64,000 nucleotides of DNA from Planctomycetota bacterium (GCA_003388505.1 QQVO01000006.1:1-64000); one strand, 5' to 3'; shown: positions 1 through 9,300, counted from the first letter of the stretch. Program-made: numbers and translations. Notes: a model not told the origin generated them from the letters alone.

Positions 1-386
1 GTCTTCGCTTGCCGCGCAGAACTGCCAGTTCCTCACCGCTCTCAGCATCCCACACGCGCACGGTCCCGTCGTTTGATCGGCTGACGACACGCCGGCCATC
101 AGGAGAAAACGCTACGTCGTTGACCCCCCCCTCATGTCCTCTGAGGACAGCCAACTCCTTGCCGCTTTCGCTGTCCCACACTCGCGCGATCTTGTCGTCA
201 CCCCCTGCTGTAACGATTCGCTGGCCATCGGGGGAGTAAATCACCCTGTCGATGGCCGAAACCTCATGCCCACGAAGAACGACCGGTTCCTCCCCGCTGC
301 CAGCGTTCCATAATCGGACCGAACCGTCACAAGACCCGCTGATGATGTGCCGTCCGTCCGGTGAGTATGCGACACTGGTTAGCGGG
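1..386 (-). pseudogene. WD40-repeat gene fragment, open at the window edge
   Basis: The reverse strand reads as about three consecutive WD40 blades. Each has an SPDGR/SPDGQ turn, an R[VL]WD or R[VL]WN strand end and an LRGH-type linker. The frame stays open to base 1, so the gene continues outside the window. Its 5' end has no start codon: it begins exactly where the truncated serine recombinase stops (about 380-386), one frame off. This is therefore the 3' part of a WD40 protein whose front was removed by insertion or deletion. WD40 blades of this kind are common C-terminal to planctomycete Ser/Thr kinases, like the large kinase at 39890, but the original gene cannot be identified here. Confidence 0.75.
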
Positions 387-1035
387 CTTCCAGAGAACGT
401 TGTCGCAGCAGGTCCAGTTCATACTCGTTCAAACTCCCTTTCAGCCCCAGCAGCAAACGATCATTGCTCAGCCGCGGCGCGTAAACGACGTCCTGATCGA
501 TCAGCAGCGTATCAACCAGTCGGCACACTTCGACCAGTTGCTGCCAGTCGCGGCTGTTGCGGGCGAATCGCGACACCTCCTGTGCAGCCACCGCTCCAAT
601 CTTGCCGAGGCACACGTCGGCCACCATCCGTTCGAATCCATCACGCTTCACCGCTCCGGCTGCCGATCGGCCGAGGTCCTCATCCACGACCTCGATCTCC
701 TGCCAGCCCAACTCGCACAGCCGCTCGCGCATGGCGTATTGCAGGCGCCGACTCTCTTCGTTGTGCGTGACCTGATATGACGAAGACTGCCTGACATACA
801 GGATGGCTTTCCGTTCAAGATGATGGTTTGTGATCTTCTCACTCATCGGACACCCCTCTCGTCCTGCGAGTGCGGGATGTCCGGCACGATGCTCCTTCAG
901 CAGCCGCACCAGCAGTGGCAGAGCGGCCTGCCTCACTTCCGGCGGCAGTGTCTTCCAATGCGGCCTCGCGGGGCGACCTTGAAACAGCTTGAGTTGAACG
1001 GGACGACGATGACGGGGGATCGTTTGCATCAGCAT
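379..1035 (-). pseudogene. truncated serine recombinase with in-frame upstream small ORF
   Basis: The recombinase part begins at the ATG at 846 (MSEK) and shows the serine-recombinase N-terminal domain: an LYVRQSS motif with the nucleophile Ser, a D-GRSA segment, the EVSRFARN helix and a GLKGSLNEYELDLLRQR helix. It ends right after LEAR. The family normally continues for several hundred residues (the large serine recombinase C-terminal DNA-binding region), so only about 155 residues remain. The ORF is open upstream through a second conserved small protein (MQTIPRHRRPVQLKLF, from 1029; an ATG two codons earlier gives the 1035 boundary used here). In related elements this is, as I recall, a separate gene. 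The truncation point abuts a WD40 fragment. It is catalytically dead as a full recombinase. The family call is firm; the fusion reading is inference. Confidence 0.8.
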
Positions 1036-1330
1036 CTCCTTTCGATCGCGACGACCGGGAACGGAAATGCTGACTGTCTTTGACACGCTCTGTGGAGACG
1101 AACTCGATCAGCTCACGCAACGACCTGAGTGTCTCACACGTCACCATCGGCTGCTCGGCCGAGACCATCGGCGCGCACGCGGCCTGATCGACCATCCATG
1201 CCGGAATCTCCCGCAACACCGACCGCTGTTCCTGGGCGCACGTGACGTGCAGCAAAGCCTGCTGCCGCTTTCTCAACGACCGCACCACGCGAACGGTCTG
1301 TCCACACCACGGATGCCAGACATAGCACAC
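839..1330 (-). CDS. DUF5372-like small protein of the recombinase element
   Basis: The conserved-looking part is the first 80 or so residues (about 1070-1330). It starts MCYVWHPWCGQ and continues with VRSLRKRQQALLHVTC and an IPAWMVD segment. This resembles the DUF5372 proteins that sit upstream of recombinases of the type found at 379-1035, in the same orientation. Beyond about 1070 the frame runs on through the recombinase leader in another frame and becomes compositionally random, so the real stop was probably lost or shifted. Function is unknown; the only clue is the association with the mobile element. Confidence 0.5.
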   Translation of the reverse strand: MCYVWHPWCGQTVRVVRSLRKRQQALLHVTCAQEQRSVLREIPAWMVDQAACAPMVSAEQPMVTCETLRSLRELIEFVSTERVKDSQHFRSRSSRSKGDADANDPPSSSSRSTQAVSRSPREAALEDTAAGSEAGRSATAGAAAEGASCRTSRTRRTRGVSDE

Positions 1331-1368
1331 GACGACATCAGTACCATGGGCATTCTGTCGTGTGGTTG

Positions 1369-1521
1369 TACAACACGAAGCGTGGTCACTCGACGCGGGA
1401 GAATGTGCTGCCGGCGTGGGAGTCGCCGCCGGAAGAAGTGCAGACGATCAGGCCTTCGGAGGTCGTGTGCACGACGCGGCTGGGTGGGTTGCTGAAGCAC
1501 TACTGGCGGCGCGCGGCGTGA
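1369..1521 (+). pseudogene. C-terminal remnant of an integrase-type (rve) transposase, copy 1
   Basis: This reading frame has no start and ends at a TGA at 1519-1521. It contains YNTKRGHSTREN, then AWESPPEEV, EVVCTTRLGG and LLKHYWRRAA at the stop. That is the C-terminal signature of integrase-core (DDE/rve) transposases of planctomycete insertion sequences, as I recognise it. The same tail recurs at 6507-6626 and 30678-30839 in this window. Downstream (about 1640-1712) lies a sequence shared with the right-hand copies, ending in TCAATCATTTTTGTACGG, which looks like the end of the element. Only the tail of the transposase is left. Confidence 0.65.
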
Positions 1522-1639
1522 CGAAGCTGGTGCTTCTGGCTCTGGAATCTGTGGGACGGTGCGCCCAGGCTTTCCCCGTGGCGCGCGACCACCGGGTTGA
1601 CAGGAATGTTCGAGTTCCTCCAATTCGCAATCGTCGACC

Positions 1640-1712
1640 CCCCGACGCTCGACTTCACTCTTCCTTCGCTGAGCGAAACAAGTCAATCATTTTTGTACGG
1701 GGCAGGGAATTG
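1640..1712 (+). repeat. element-end repeat, copy a
   Basis: The segment contains TTCGCTGAGCGAAAC followed by AGTCAATCATTTTTGTACGG and GGCAGGGAATTGTACC. Matching sequence occurs on the opposite strand at 6308-6372, also downstream of an integrase tail, and again at 6625-6672. It probably marks the terminal sequence of the same insertion-element family. The rest of 1522-2022 holds no gene I can support. Confidence 0.55.
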
Positions 1713-2022
1713 TACCCACTGAAAATCACCGGCTTTCACGACGCACAGTATTTTGACCCTACGGCCACCCGCCTCGGTCACAAGCACTTTAACAGGTCGG
1801 CATTCTTCCGAAACGCACGATCCGCTCGGGTGTTATCAGCCGTTAACGTTGTTACGAATCGGATACACGAGCCGCGAAAGCGGTGAGACGGCAATGTGCT
1901 CGGAATCGCGGATCGATTGCGGGTCCGCAGCCTACGTTTATGACTTGGAATATTGTTTGCAGTGCCCGTACCGAAGCTCCGCCCCCCTTGTATCAGACGA
2001 TCATTCCCCGCGGGCCGCACTC

Positions 2023-2826
2023 ATGACCACACCGACGACACGCTCAGATCTGAGCGTTGTTCTACCATGTCTCAATGAAGCGGAGACGCTACGCGCCTGC
2101 CTGACAAGGATCGAGGAGACGTGCACAAACGCGTCGATCGACGCGGAGATCGTCGTAGCCGACAACGCCAGTACGGATGGCTCGCGCGAGATTGCCATGT
2201 CAAGCTCGGCCCGACTGGTCGAGGTTTCACAGCGGGGGTACGGGAACGCGATTCGAGGCGGTATCGCTGCTTCGACTGGTCAGTACATCATCGTCGGCGA
2301 CGCAGATTGCAGTTACGACTTTTCCGAGATCCCAAAGTACCTGGCCCGGCTGCGCAACGGCTACGATCTCGTGATGGGTTGCCGGCGACCCACCGGCGGC
2401 GGTCAGATTCTGCCCGGAGCCATGCCACTCACGCATCGCTGGATCGGCAATCCCCTGTTTACGAAGCTCTTGCGGGGCTGGTACGGCAGCCCTGTGAATG
2501 ACGTGTTCTGCGGGCTGCGTGGCTTCTCGCGCGAATTCTACGACGGCATTCGCTGGGAGGAGTCGGGAATGACATTCGCCGTGGAGATGGTCATTCGGGC
2601 GGCCCAGACTGGAGCTGCCACGACCGAGATCCCGATTACGCTCTATCCTGACGAACGAACAGTCCACGGGCCGCACCTGAGCACACTACGCGACGGCTGG
2701 CGAACGCTCCGGTACATTCTCTCACAGTATCTGCTACGTGGTGGTGTCCCCGTGACGAGGCAGCCGTCGGCACGACGAGAAACCGCGTCGCCTATTCCCG
2801 TCGATACAGACCTCATGGTTTCCTGA
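2023..2826 (+). CDS. glycosyltransferase family 2 (DPM1/DolP-mannosyltransferase-like)
   Basis: A 267-residue soluble GT-A enzyme. It opens with the family pattern SVVLPCLNEAETL (residues about 10-22), has a VVADNASTDGS nucleotide-sugar segment and a DADCSYD metal-binding DxD near residue 93, and then the VNDVFCGLRGF and MTFAVEMV acceptor-region motifs. Family members transfer a sugar from a nucleotide donor to a polyprenyl phosphate. The start at 2023 (MTTPTTRSDL) lies just before the domain; the in-frame extension back to 1753 looks non-coding. No membrane anchor follows the catalytic domain. The stop is 4 bases before the next start, so the two genes are translationally linked. Likely job: making the lipid-linked sugar donor used by the GT-C protein next door. 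Confidence 0.88.
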   Translation: MTTPTTRSDLSVVLPCLNEAETLRACLTRIEETCTNASIDAEIVVADNASTDGSREIAMSSSARLVEVSQRGYGNAIRGGIAASTGQYIIVGDADCSYDFSEIPKYLARLRNGYDLVMGCRRPTGGGQILPGAMPLTHRWIGNPLFTKLLRGWYGSPVNDVFCGLRGFSREFYDGIRWEESGMTFAVEMVIRAAQTGAATTEIPITLYPDERTVHGPHLSTLRDGWRTLRYILSQYLLRGGVPVTRQPSARRETASPIPVDTDLMVS

Positions 2827-2830
2827 ATCG

Positions 2831-5800
2831 ATGGAAACTGATCGCCGTGACATTTCCCGGAACGTCGCGATCGGTCTGCTGGTGCTGATCCTTCTGCTCG
2901 GTGCGGCGCTACGCTTGCCTGGTATTTCAGATCCCTTTGGCCGCAAGATTGAAGGATGGAGTGGTGCGTTCTATTCGACGATGGCCCGCAACTGTCTTGC
3001 GCTGTCGACCGCTGTGCCTTATCTGAATCCGGACGCGGCCGGCGAGCCGCTGCTACCGTACCTGAATCACCCTCCCGCGACGGTGTGGCTGGTCGCGGGT
3101 TCATTTGCGTTGCTTGGGGAGTCTGAATTCGCGGCGCGGCTGCCGTTTCTGATGGCATCGCTGTTGTCGATTGTCTTTATCTATCGGCTGGGAACGCGGT
3201 GTCGCGGTCGCATCGGAGGCGTGATCACTGCGATCTTTCTGGCGACAACGCCGGTGGCGGTGGTCTATGCAGCGCAGGTCGAAGTCCTGGGCGCGTTCTT
3301 TCTGCTGTGCACGCTGGGAGTTGTACTGGCACACATTGACTTCTATCGCCAGACTAATGTGAGTAACGTAATCCGGCTTGCGGTCTGGACGATACTGGCA
3401 CTCCTTGCTGACTGGCCGTCCGTGCTGCTGATCGGCGTCCTCCAGGTGCATGTCCTGGTTCGCATGCGGCAACGCTGGCGACACGCACTCGCGTGGACCG
3501 GATTCAGCGGGCTGGTTTTCGCCGGGCTACTGACCTGGATGTTTGCAGCCAGCGACGTTGTTGGCGCCGATCATCTGTGGGAGAAGGTCTGGCAGCGATC
3601 GTTTTCGCTGGTGACCGATTCCACGGGGACTGACGAAGGACGGTCGTTCGGCGTCGGTCAATTGTTGTGGCGCTACCTGCGATTGCACTGGACTGTTTTT
3701 GGCTGGGTCCTGCTCCTGCCGGGGGCCGCGTGGCTGGTCTGCCCGATCGAAGACCGCTTTCGGAGTTCAGAGATTCCGATCGTTCTGTGCTCATTTGCTC
3801 TTGGCTTCTATCTCCTAGCACCCCAAGGACATCATCAGCACGACTTCTGGTCGCACGCGGCAGCGGCCGGATACGCGCTGGCGGCAGCTGCAGGCCTGCT
3901 GATGCTGCGTCTGAAGCGTCGAGACACACTCTGGATCGCGGCCCTCATCGCAATCGCGGGCATCAGCGCGACCAGTTCGTATCGGTCGCGCGTTATTCCC
4001 ACGCGATCCGGGTCGGACATTGCTGATTCGCATTTCAAAGTCGAAGAGCTGATCGGGGAACTGCCGGCCGGCGCTATGATCGCCGTCGAGGACGATTCGC
4101 ACTGGCCAACGCTTGCCTATTACCTGCAGCGGGAATTCGTGGCAGTCCAGTGGTCAAATGCCGGACCTGAATCGCCGGCCGGACCATCCTTTGAAGTTGT
4201 ACCGTGGTGGCAGTACCTCGTGACTCATGCGATTGTGCCCAGGAATTCTGATTCGTACCGCCGGCTGGCGGAATTTCAGAGCCAGCCGCCCGTTTGGTTG
4301 GTGACGCGGCGAGACCTTGTCGATGCCTCGGGCGTAGAACAGGTCGCGTCGGAAGGCGGATGGACGCTTCATGAGCTAGGGGAGGTCACTCTGAATTCGA
4401 ACCTGCTCTCTCCGATCGTTGATGGCGAGCGCAGCGATGTCGAGACGGTGCGGACGGCAGACGTGTCGTCCCTCCCCGCAACCGACGTAAGCGAGACGCA
4501 TCCCACCCCGTTTTTGCTCAGCCGACTGTTCCAGCTTCTCGCGCTGGTCGGGTTGTTTCTGGTGACCGCGCTTTCGCTGCGCGTGAGCTGGAGACCCCAG
4601 TTGCTTCGCGTCACCGGGAACCTCGGGGATTGGCTGACCCGTCGTCGCTGGGTTCCGCCCATTGTCTGCGGGGTCACGGCTGTTGTGCTGGCCGGTACGA
4701 TGTCGATGCTCTCCGGAGTGCGACAGCCGCTCGTGCATGACGAATTCGCTTACCTGCTGATGGCAGAGACGTTTCTAGATGCCCGCGTTGCGAATGAGCA
4801 GCATTCGCTGTGGGAACACTTCGAGAGCATGCACATCTTTCATGAACCAGTTTACGCGGCGAAGTATCCGCCCGCGCAGGGCCTCGCGCTGGCCGCCGGC
4901 ACGCTGTTCGGCGGGCATCCGATCGTCGGTGTGTGGATCATTTTCGGACTCGCCTGCGGGGCGATGTGCTGGTGCTTGCAGGCGTGTCTGCCACGACGGT
5001 GGGCGCTGCTGGGCGGGCTTCTGTCAGCGTTCAATCCGGCTCTGCTCTCCCAATGGGGCAATTCCTATTGGGGCGGCGCCGTCGCTATGTTGGGCGGAGC
5101 GCTTGTCTATGGGGGACTGATTCGGACAGTGCAGCGCCCGAACGCTTGGAGTTCGATCGCTCTGGCTGCCGGGCTGGTGATTCTGGCAAACAGCCGACCC
5201 TTTGAGGGACTGGTTGTCTCACTTCCGGCTGTTGCCGTTCTGATCGGTTGCCTACTCCGGAAGCGGTCCGATGACGTGGGCGATGTGCTGCGCAAGATCG
5301 TTCTGCCGGCGGCGGTCGTCGGCGTCCCGGCCGTGGCGGCGATGCTGTATTACAACCTGCGGCTCACCGGAGACCCGTGGAAACTCCCGTACCTGCACCA
5401 TGCGGAAGAATACTCGGTCGCCCCGAATTTTCTGTGGCAATCGCTGCGAACGGTTCCGGACTATCGGCACGAGCAGCTGCGCGAATTGCACCTCGAATGG
5501 GAACTCTCGAAGTATGAGTCCCAACGCGTATCGATCACCGCTTTCTTGCAGCATTCCCTGTGGAAGTCGCAGATTCTTGCAGGATTCTTCATCGGAGCGG
5601 CGCTTCTGGTGGCCTCGGTCTCGACTGCCACTGCGATGTCGAACCGATGGATCCGGTTGATGGCCGCGGGCTGCGCCTTGCTGTGTTTCGTGTTTTTGTT
5701 TCACACGTTTCTGCAACCGCATTACGCGGCGCCGGCAACGGTTCTGGCGGTGGGCGTCCTCGTGCAGTCGTTGCGCTGCCTGCGGACCTATCGCGTGCGC

Positions 5801-6295
5801 AATGTGAGAATCGGGCAATTTGTCGTCGCGGGGCTACTGGGTGTCGCGTTTCTGTCGGTCCCGATTGACATGACCGCCCGCTGGGAACTCGGGTCGCGGT
5901 TGAATCGACGCGCGTACCTCACTCACTGCCTGACGCCCGGGACGAGAGCAGAAGTGTATGAGTACCTTTCCGCGTCCGGCAGAATCCGACACGAGCTGGT
6001 CCGGGAACTCACCACTCGGGGCGGGAAGCACCTGGTCGTGGTGCAATATGGCAACGACCACAATGTGCTGTTCGAGTGGGTCTGGAATTCTGCCGACATC
6101 GACACGGCGCAGATCGTCTGGGCCCGGGATATGGGCCCGGAGGGAAACAGGGACCTGCTGGAGTATTACCGGAATCGACAGGTGTGGTATCTCGACGTCG
6201 ACACCGGCTTTCCGGAGTTTGCCGCCGCCGGTGTGGACGGCCAGCGCGCGCCGGAAAGTTCTGTGGGAATCACCTCCTTTGTCGACCTGAATTGA
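2831..6295 (+). CDS. double GT-C (PMT/ArnT-like) membrane glycosyltransferase fusion
   Basis: An 1154-residue polytopic membrane protein built from two GT-C modules. The first (about residues 12-430) has a short N-terminal TM segment, an exoplasmic loop with the LPGISDPFGRKIEGW region, PYLNHPPATVW, and a run of hydrophobic helices typical of PMT_2/GT39. A soluble stretch (about 395-560) follows, then a TM helix near 570. A second complete-looking module starts near residue 630 with VHDEFAYLLMAETFL, which carries the acidic pair expected in the first luminal loop, followed by AKYPPAQGLAL and GNSYWGGA. These enzymes move a sugar from a polyprenyl-phosphate donor onto protein or lipid outside the membrane. 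Single-module proteins are usually about 500-700 residues, so this is a tandem fusion. It sits directly behind the GT2 gene. Confidence 0.85.
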   Translation: METDRRDISRNVAIGLLVLILLLGAALRLPGISDPFGRKIEGWSGAFYSTMARNCLALSTAVPYLNPDAAGEPLLPYLNHPPATVWLVAGSFALLGESEFAARLPFLMASLLSIVFIYRLGTRCRGRIGGVITAIFLATTPVAVVYAAQVEVLGAFFLLCTLGVVLAHIDFYRQTNVSNVIRLAVWTILALLADWPSVLLIGVLQVHVLVRMRQRWRHALAWTGFSGLVFAGLLTWMFAASDVVGADHLWEKVWQRSFSLVTDSTGTDEGRSFGVGQLLWRYLRLHWTVFGWVLLLPGAAWLVCPIEDRFRSSEIPIVLCSFALGFYLLAPQGHHQHDFWSHAAAAGYALAAAAGLLMLRLKRRDTLWIAALIAIAGISATSSYRSRVIPTRSGSDIADSHFKVEELIGELPAGAMIAVEDDSHWPTLAYYLQREFVAVQWSNAGPESPAGPSFEVVPWWQYLVTHAIVPRNSDSYRRLAEFQSQPPVWLVTRRDLVDASGVEQVASEGGWTLHELGEVTLNSNLLSPIVDGERSDVETVRTADVSSLPATDVSETHPTPFLLSRLFQLLALVGLFLVTALSLRVSWRPQLLRVTGNLGDWLTRRRWVPPIVCGVTAVVLAGTMSMLSGVRQPLVHDEFAYLLMAETFLDARVANEQHSLWEHFESMHIFHEPVYAAKYPPAQGLALAAGTLFGGHPIVGVWIIFGLACGAMCWCLQACLPRRWALLGGLLSAFNPALLSQWGNSYWGGAVAMLGGALVYGGLIRTVQRPNAWSSIALAAGLVILANSRPFEGLVVSLPAVAVLIGCLLRKRSDDVGDVLRKIVLPAAVVGVPAVAAMLYYNLRLTGDPWKLPYLHHAEEYSVAPNFLWQSLRTVPDYRHEQLRELHLEWELSKYESQRVSITAFLQHSLWKSQILAGFFIGAALLVASVSTATAMSNRWIRLMAAGCALLCFVFLFHTFLQPHYAAPATVLAVGVLVQSLRCLRTYRVRNVRIGQFVVAGLLGVAFLSVPIDMTARWELGSRLNRRAYLTHCLTPGTRAEVYEYLSASGRIRHELVRELTTRGGKHLVVVQYGNDHNVLFEWVWNSADIDTAQIVWARDMGPEGNRDLLEYYRNRQVWYLDVDTGFPEFAAAGVDGQRAPESSVGITSFVDLN

Positions 6296-6307
6296 TGCCC
6301 CGACTCT

Positions 6308-6626
6308 CCCCGTGCACAACCCCGCCCCGTACAAAAATGATTGACACGTTGTGCTCGGCGAATGACGAGTGAAACCGTACGCGCGGCCGTCCTCGTTTGC
6401 GTACTGGAAGGACTCGAACTTCCCTGTCAAGAGTCCGGCTGCTTCCGCTGCGGGTAGTCCGCGCACACCGTCCCCGCAGTTTCAAGATCCAGACGCATCA
6501 GCGTGCTCACGCCGCCAGCCGCCAGTAGTGCTTCAACAACCCGCCCAGCCGCGTTGTGCACAACACTTGCGATCGCTGGGTCGTTTCCACGACTTCCGGC
6601 GGTGACTCCCAAGCCGGCGGCCGCTC
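6308..6626 (-). mobile_element. insertion-element right-end remnant, copy 2, inverted relative to copy 1
   Basis: On the reverse strand the segment starts with an integrase tail (ERPPAWESPPEVVETTQ, then VLCTTRLGG and LLKHYWRLAA, stop at 6507-6509). It continues through a non-coding part similar to 1521-1640 (shared TTGACAGG...TTCGAGT...CA.TTCGC... spacing) and ends with TCAATCATTTTTGTACGG at about 6328-6345. Order and spacing match copy 1, so the two are remnants of one element family, pointing inward on either side of the glycosyltransferase pair. Confidence 0.6.
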
Positions 6627-6672
6627 CGTACAAGAATGATTCGCACGTTTCGCTCGGCGAATGATTACCCCC
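6625..6672 (-). repeat. element-end repeat, copy c
   Basis: A third version of the element end (GCTCGGCGAATGATT and CGTACAAGAATGATTCGCAC on the plus strand) directly abuts the integrase remnant at 6507-6626. The arrangement suggests two related elements in tandem, or one inserted at the end of another. Confidence 0.5.
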
Positions 6673-6716
6673 CGCCCGCAAAGACCGAGAACGAATCGGA
6701 AGCCGTGAGTCGGACA

Positions 6717-8165
6717 TCACGCTTGCATGATCTCGTGCCAACTCAACTCGTGTGGCATGATGCCTCTCGCGGCCGACACGGCTGCGGCACGGCCAGCGGC
6801 CTCACCCATCGGGACCGCGTTTCCAGTGACGCGGTAGCTGGAATGTGCGATGAAGTCTCCGCTGATGCACCGGCCGGCCATCAGGAGCCCGTCAACATCT
6901 GCGGCAATGAGAGCTGGATAGGGAATATCGTAGGGTTTCATTCCGCCGCCCTTGAATTCACGGTCGATTTCTCGATTGCCACTCGACTCGAGTGCATGCA
7001 CATCAATCGGGAACGTCGCCCGACAGACAGCCTGCTCGTGCCGGAGACCACTCGCGAGATCGTGGCCTGAGATCACGTACCGTCCGCGGATGCGACGGCC
7101 TTCTCGAACGCCAATCTGCTCGGCGGTGGCAACGATGGACATCTCCTGCCACGGTCCGCCGATCCCGCGAAGACCCGCAACAAGCTCGTGAAGCTCACGT
7201 CTGGCTCGGATAGTGGCCTCGGTAATGGCATCGGCATCAAAAGCTGATACGCCGTATTCATGATTCGTCATGAGCGAGTAGATTTGGCTGTGCAGATGGC
7301 GCAACGTTGGCGCCCGGTATGATGGGGCGACGCCGTTGTCCTCCATGAGCTGGAGCAGACGCCGTTTGGCTTCCGAACCGGTTTCGCGGATGAACGGTCG
7401 AATGGCGTCGGGAGCGACTCCGGTCAGCAGCGCGAGCATCGACATTGGCTGACATGAGCATTCCGCGCCGATGCCCACGTCAAAGCGGCATCCGGCATGG
7501 GCGGCCAGATCGCCGTCACCACTGCAGTCCACGAATCGATTCGCCAGCCAGGCTTCGCGACCGGACTTCGATTCCGTCAGCACGGCGACGACACGATTGC
7601 TGCGATCGATCACCGCCCCAACCAACCGGGTATGCAGCCGAATCCTGATCCCGGCTTCGACACACAGTTCTTCCAGCACCAGCTTGGCGACTTCAGGATC
7701 GTACACCGTTCCGTCAGTGCTTTGCGCGACGCTGCTTCCGCGCGAGGCAAACTCCTGCAACAACTCGGACATGATCCCCGACTTGTTGCCGGCATCGAGC
7801 ACCTTCGTCAGCAGGCCGACCGTCCAGACCCCGCCCAGGCAGCCAGCGACTTCAATCAACTGAACCGAAACGCCGGATCGGGCCGCCGCCAGTGCCGCAG
7901 CGATGCCAGCTGGGCCGCCGCCGCAGACAAGAACATCGGTGCTGCCGGCGACGGGAATAAATCTCTCCGATTCGACCAATGTCCGCCCATCCGCCGACAG
8001 CGAACCGGCCGTCCGTAGCACGTCACCGGTCACCGGATTCGGGATCCGTGTGGCTGCCGGATCATCGTCCGCCTTAACGTCGGGAGAAGTCAGTGACGCG
8101 GAGACAAGTAATCCGCCGGCGGTCGTTTGCAGGAACTGTCTTCGTGATTGATCGAGGCGATTCAT
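6717..8165 (-). CDS. Tat-exported FAD-dependent oxidoreductase
   Basis: A 482-residue protein whose start at 8165 gives a Tat leader: MNRLDQSRRQFLQTTAGG followed by a hydrophobic stretch. The Rossmann FAD motif VLVCGGGPAGIAAALAAARSG lies around residues 77-97, with the acidic residue ending the second strand in VQLIEVAG and a GCLGGVWT segment. The C-terminal part has LLMAGRCISGDFIAHSSYR and a GEAAGRAAA helix typical of the FAD_oxidored family (PF12831), which is expanded in Planctomycetes. The substrate is unknown; several family members act on sugars or aromatic compounds in the periplasm. It stands alone between mobile-element remnants. The longer in-frame start at 8264 would bury the Tat motif and is less likely. 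Confidence 0.88.
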   Translation of the reverse strand: MNRLDQSRRQFLQTTAGGLLVSASLTSPDVKADDDPAATRIPNPVTGDVLRTAGSLSADGRTLVESERFIPVAGSTDVLVCGGGPAGIAAALAAARSGVSVQLIEVAGCLGGVWTVGLLTKVLDAGNKSGIMSELLQEFASRGSSVAQSTDGTVYDPEVAKLVLEELCVEAGIRIRLHTRLVGAVIDRSNRVVAVLTESKSGREAWLANRFVDCSGDGDLAAHAGCRFDVGIGAECSCQPMSMLALLTGVAPDAIRPFIRETGSEAKRRLLQLMEDNGVAPSYRAPTLRHLHSQIYSLMTNHEYGVSAFDADAITEATIRARRELHELVAGLRGIGGPWQEMSIVATAEQIGVREGRRIRGRYVISGHDLASGLRHEQAVCRATFPIDVHALESSGNREIDREFKGGGMKPYDIPYPALIAADVDGLLMAGRCISGDFIAHSSYRVTGNAVPMGEAAGRAAAVSAARGIMPHELSWHEIMQA

Positions 8166-9300
8166 GGACAACGGTGCCTTCTTGTTCACCCAATGAGCGC
8201 CCCATCGTACCAGCAAAGGACCAGAGTTATCGATGCCGAACGCAGTCGCTGGAGAGCCAGGCAACAGCGCCGCGGCGAATTCCAGTGAAGGGATACGACG
8301 GAGAATGCCTTGCTGACAAAGACGATTCTCCGATGCGTCAAATCACGCACGCGCAACCTGCATCGGGCATCTTCACCGGAAGCAGTTCCGTCGCATGGGG
8401 CGGATGCTCAGGTCACATCGTCCTGCGCGGATTCCTTCCGATCCGAGCTCGCCGTTGCACATTGACGGCAGGTTGACAGTCACCGCCTGCACGAGTGAGT
8501 GCTGTTCTTAGCTGTGACACGCGCTGCTCGGAATTGGGACATGACCCGATTTCGATCGTCCCCGGCCGGAAATTGATCCGCATCCCCCCGGTGCATCGTT
8601 CGCGGGACTCCGGATGACCGGTTCGCCAGCCAAGGCGGAAACGGCGTCAAAATAGGTAGGCTGCCGCATTTGCCGTGTTTTCAGTATACTCGTGCACTGA
8701 CACGCAGTGTTTGGGAGCACGCGATATGGACCGACCAAATGGAAGCCGAACCGTCCTGGTACGGATCACCTACGACACGATAGGCGATGTGGCGGGGGAC
8801 GTGCGACCGGTGAGGGGAAGGTGGGCAGAATCCTGTGCTCACGCGCGCGCGAGGCGTGGTCTCTCCAGACTCGTCATGATCTCGGCCCGGCCGTGGGATA
8901 AGGGTCACGGGATAACCAACTCCGCGTCGACTCGGCCCTTCGGCGGCTTCCCGCCCGCGCGCGCGAGGGATTTCCGCGATTCTCTTCCAATGACGGACAG
9001 CGTTCCTGTGGTCGCGTCACCGCTGACAGCGCGGTAAAGTGGTGTTCATCGGGTGAGTCCATGTGCGGTCGCTCCGCGCGGGCTTTCAATCGAGTCAGGG
9101 GACGTCTGCGGCGGAGCGCAGAGCACCTACCTACCGCGACGCCCCGTGGCTCGGCCCGACTTGGTAGGTGCATTCAATGCCGGGCCTTCACAATCCGCCG
9201 CTGGGCGAGTTCGATACTCGCTCCAATTCTCGCGCCCGGCGATTCGTGCGCGCGACTTGGCTGCGCCTCTTTGTCGTTACCGCTGACCAATCAGCACGCC
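8166..9300. other. intergenic stretch without a supported gene
   Basis: Only short overlapping ORFs with random composition are present. It holds one partial copy of the dispersed intergenic repeat (about 8345-8390), and ACCTACC/GGTAGGT half-sites around 9127-9172 that could form a hairpin. No RNA gene is recognisable. Confidence 0.5.
8345..8390 (+). repeat. dispersed intergenic repeat, partial copy G
   Basis: It contains GCGCAACCTGCATCGGGCAT and CTTCACCGGAAGCAGTT, which line up with the reverse complement of the copy at 38756-38825 (GCAACGCGCGTCGGGCAC, then TTTCACCTGAAGCACTT). The GGTCGAC core is not recognisable in this copy. Confidence 0.45.
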
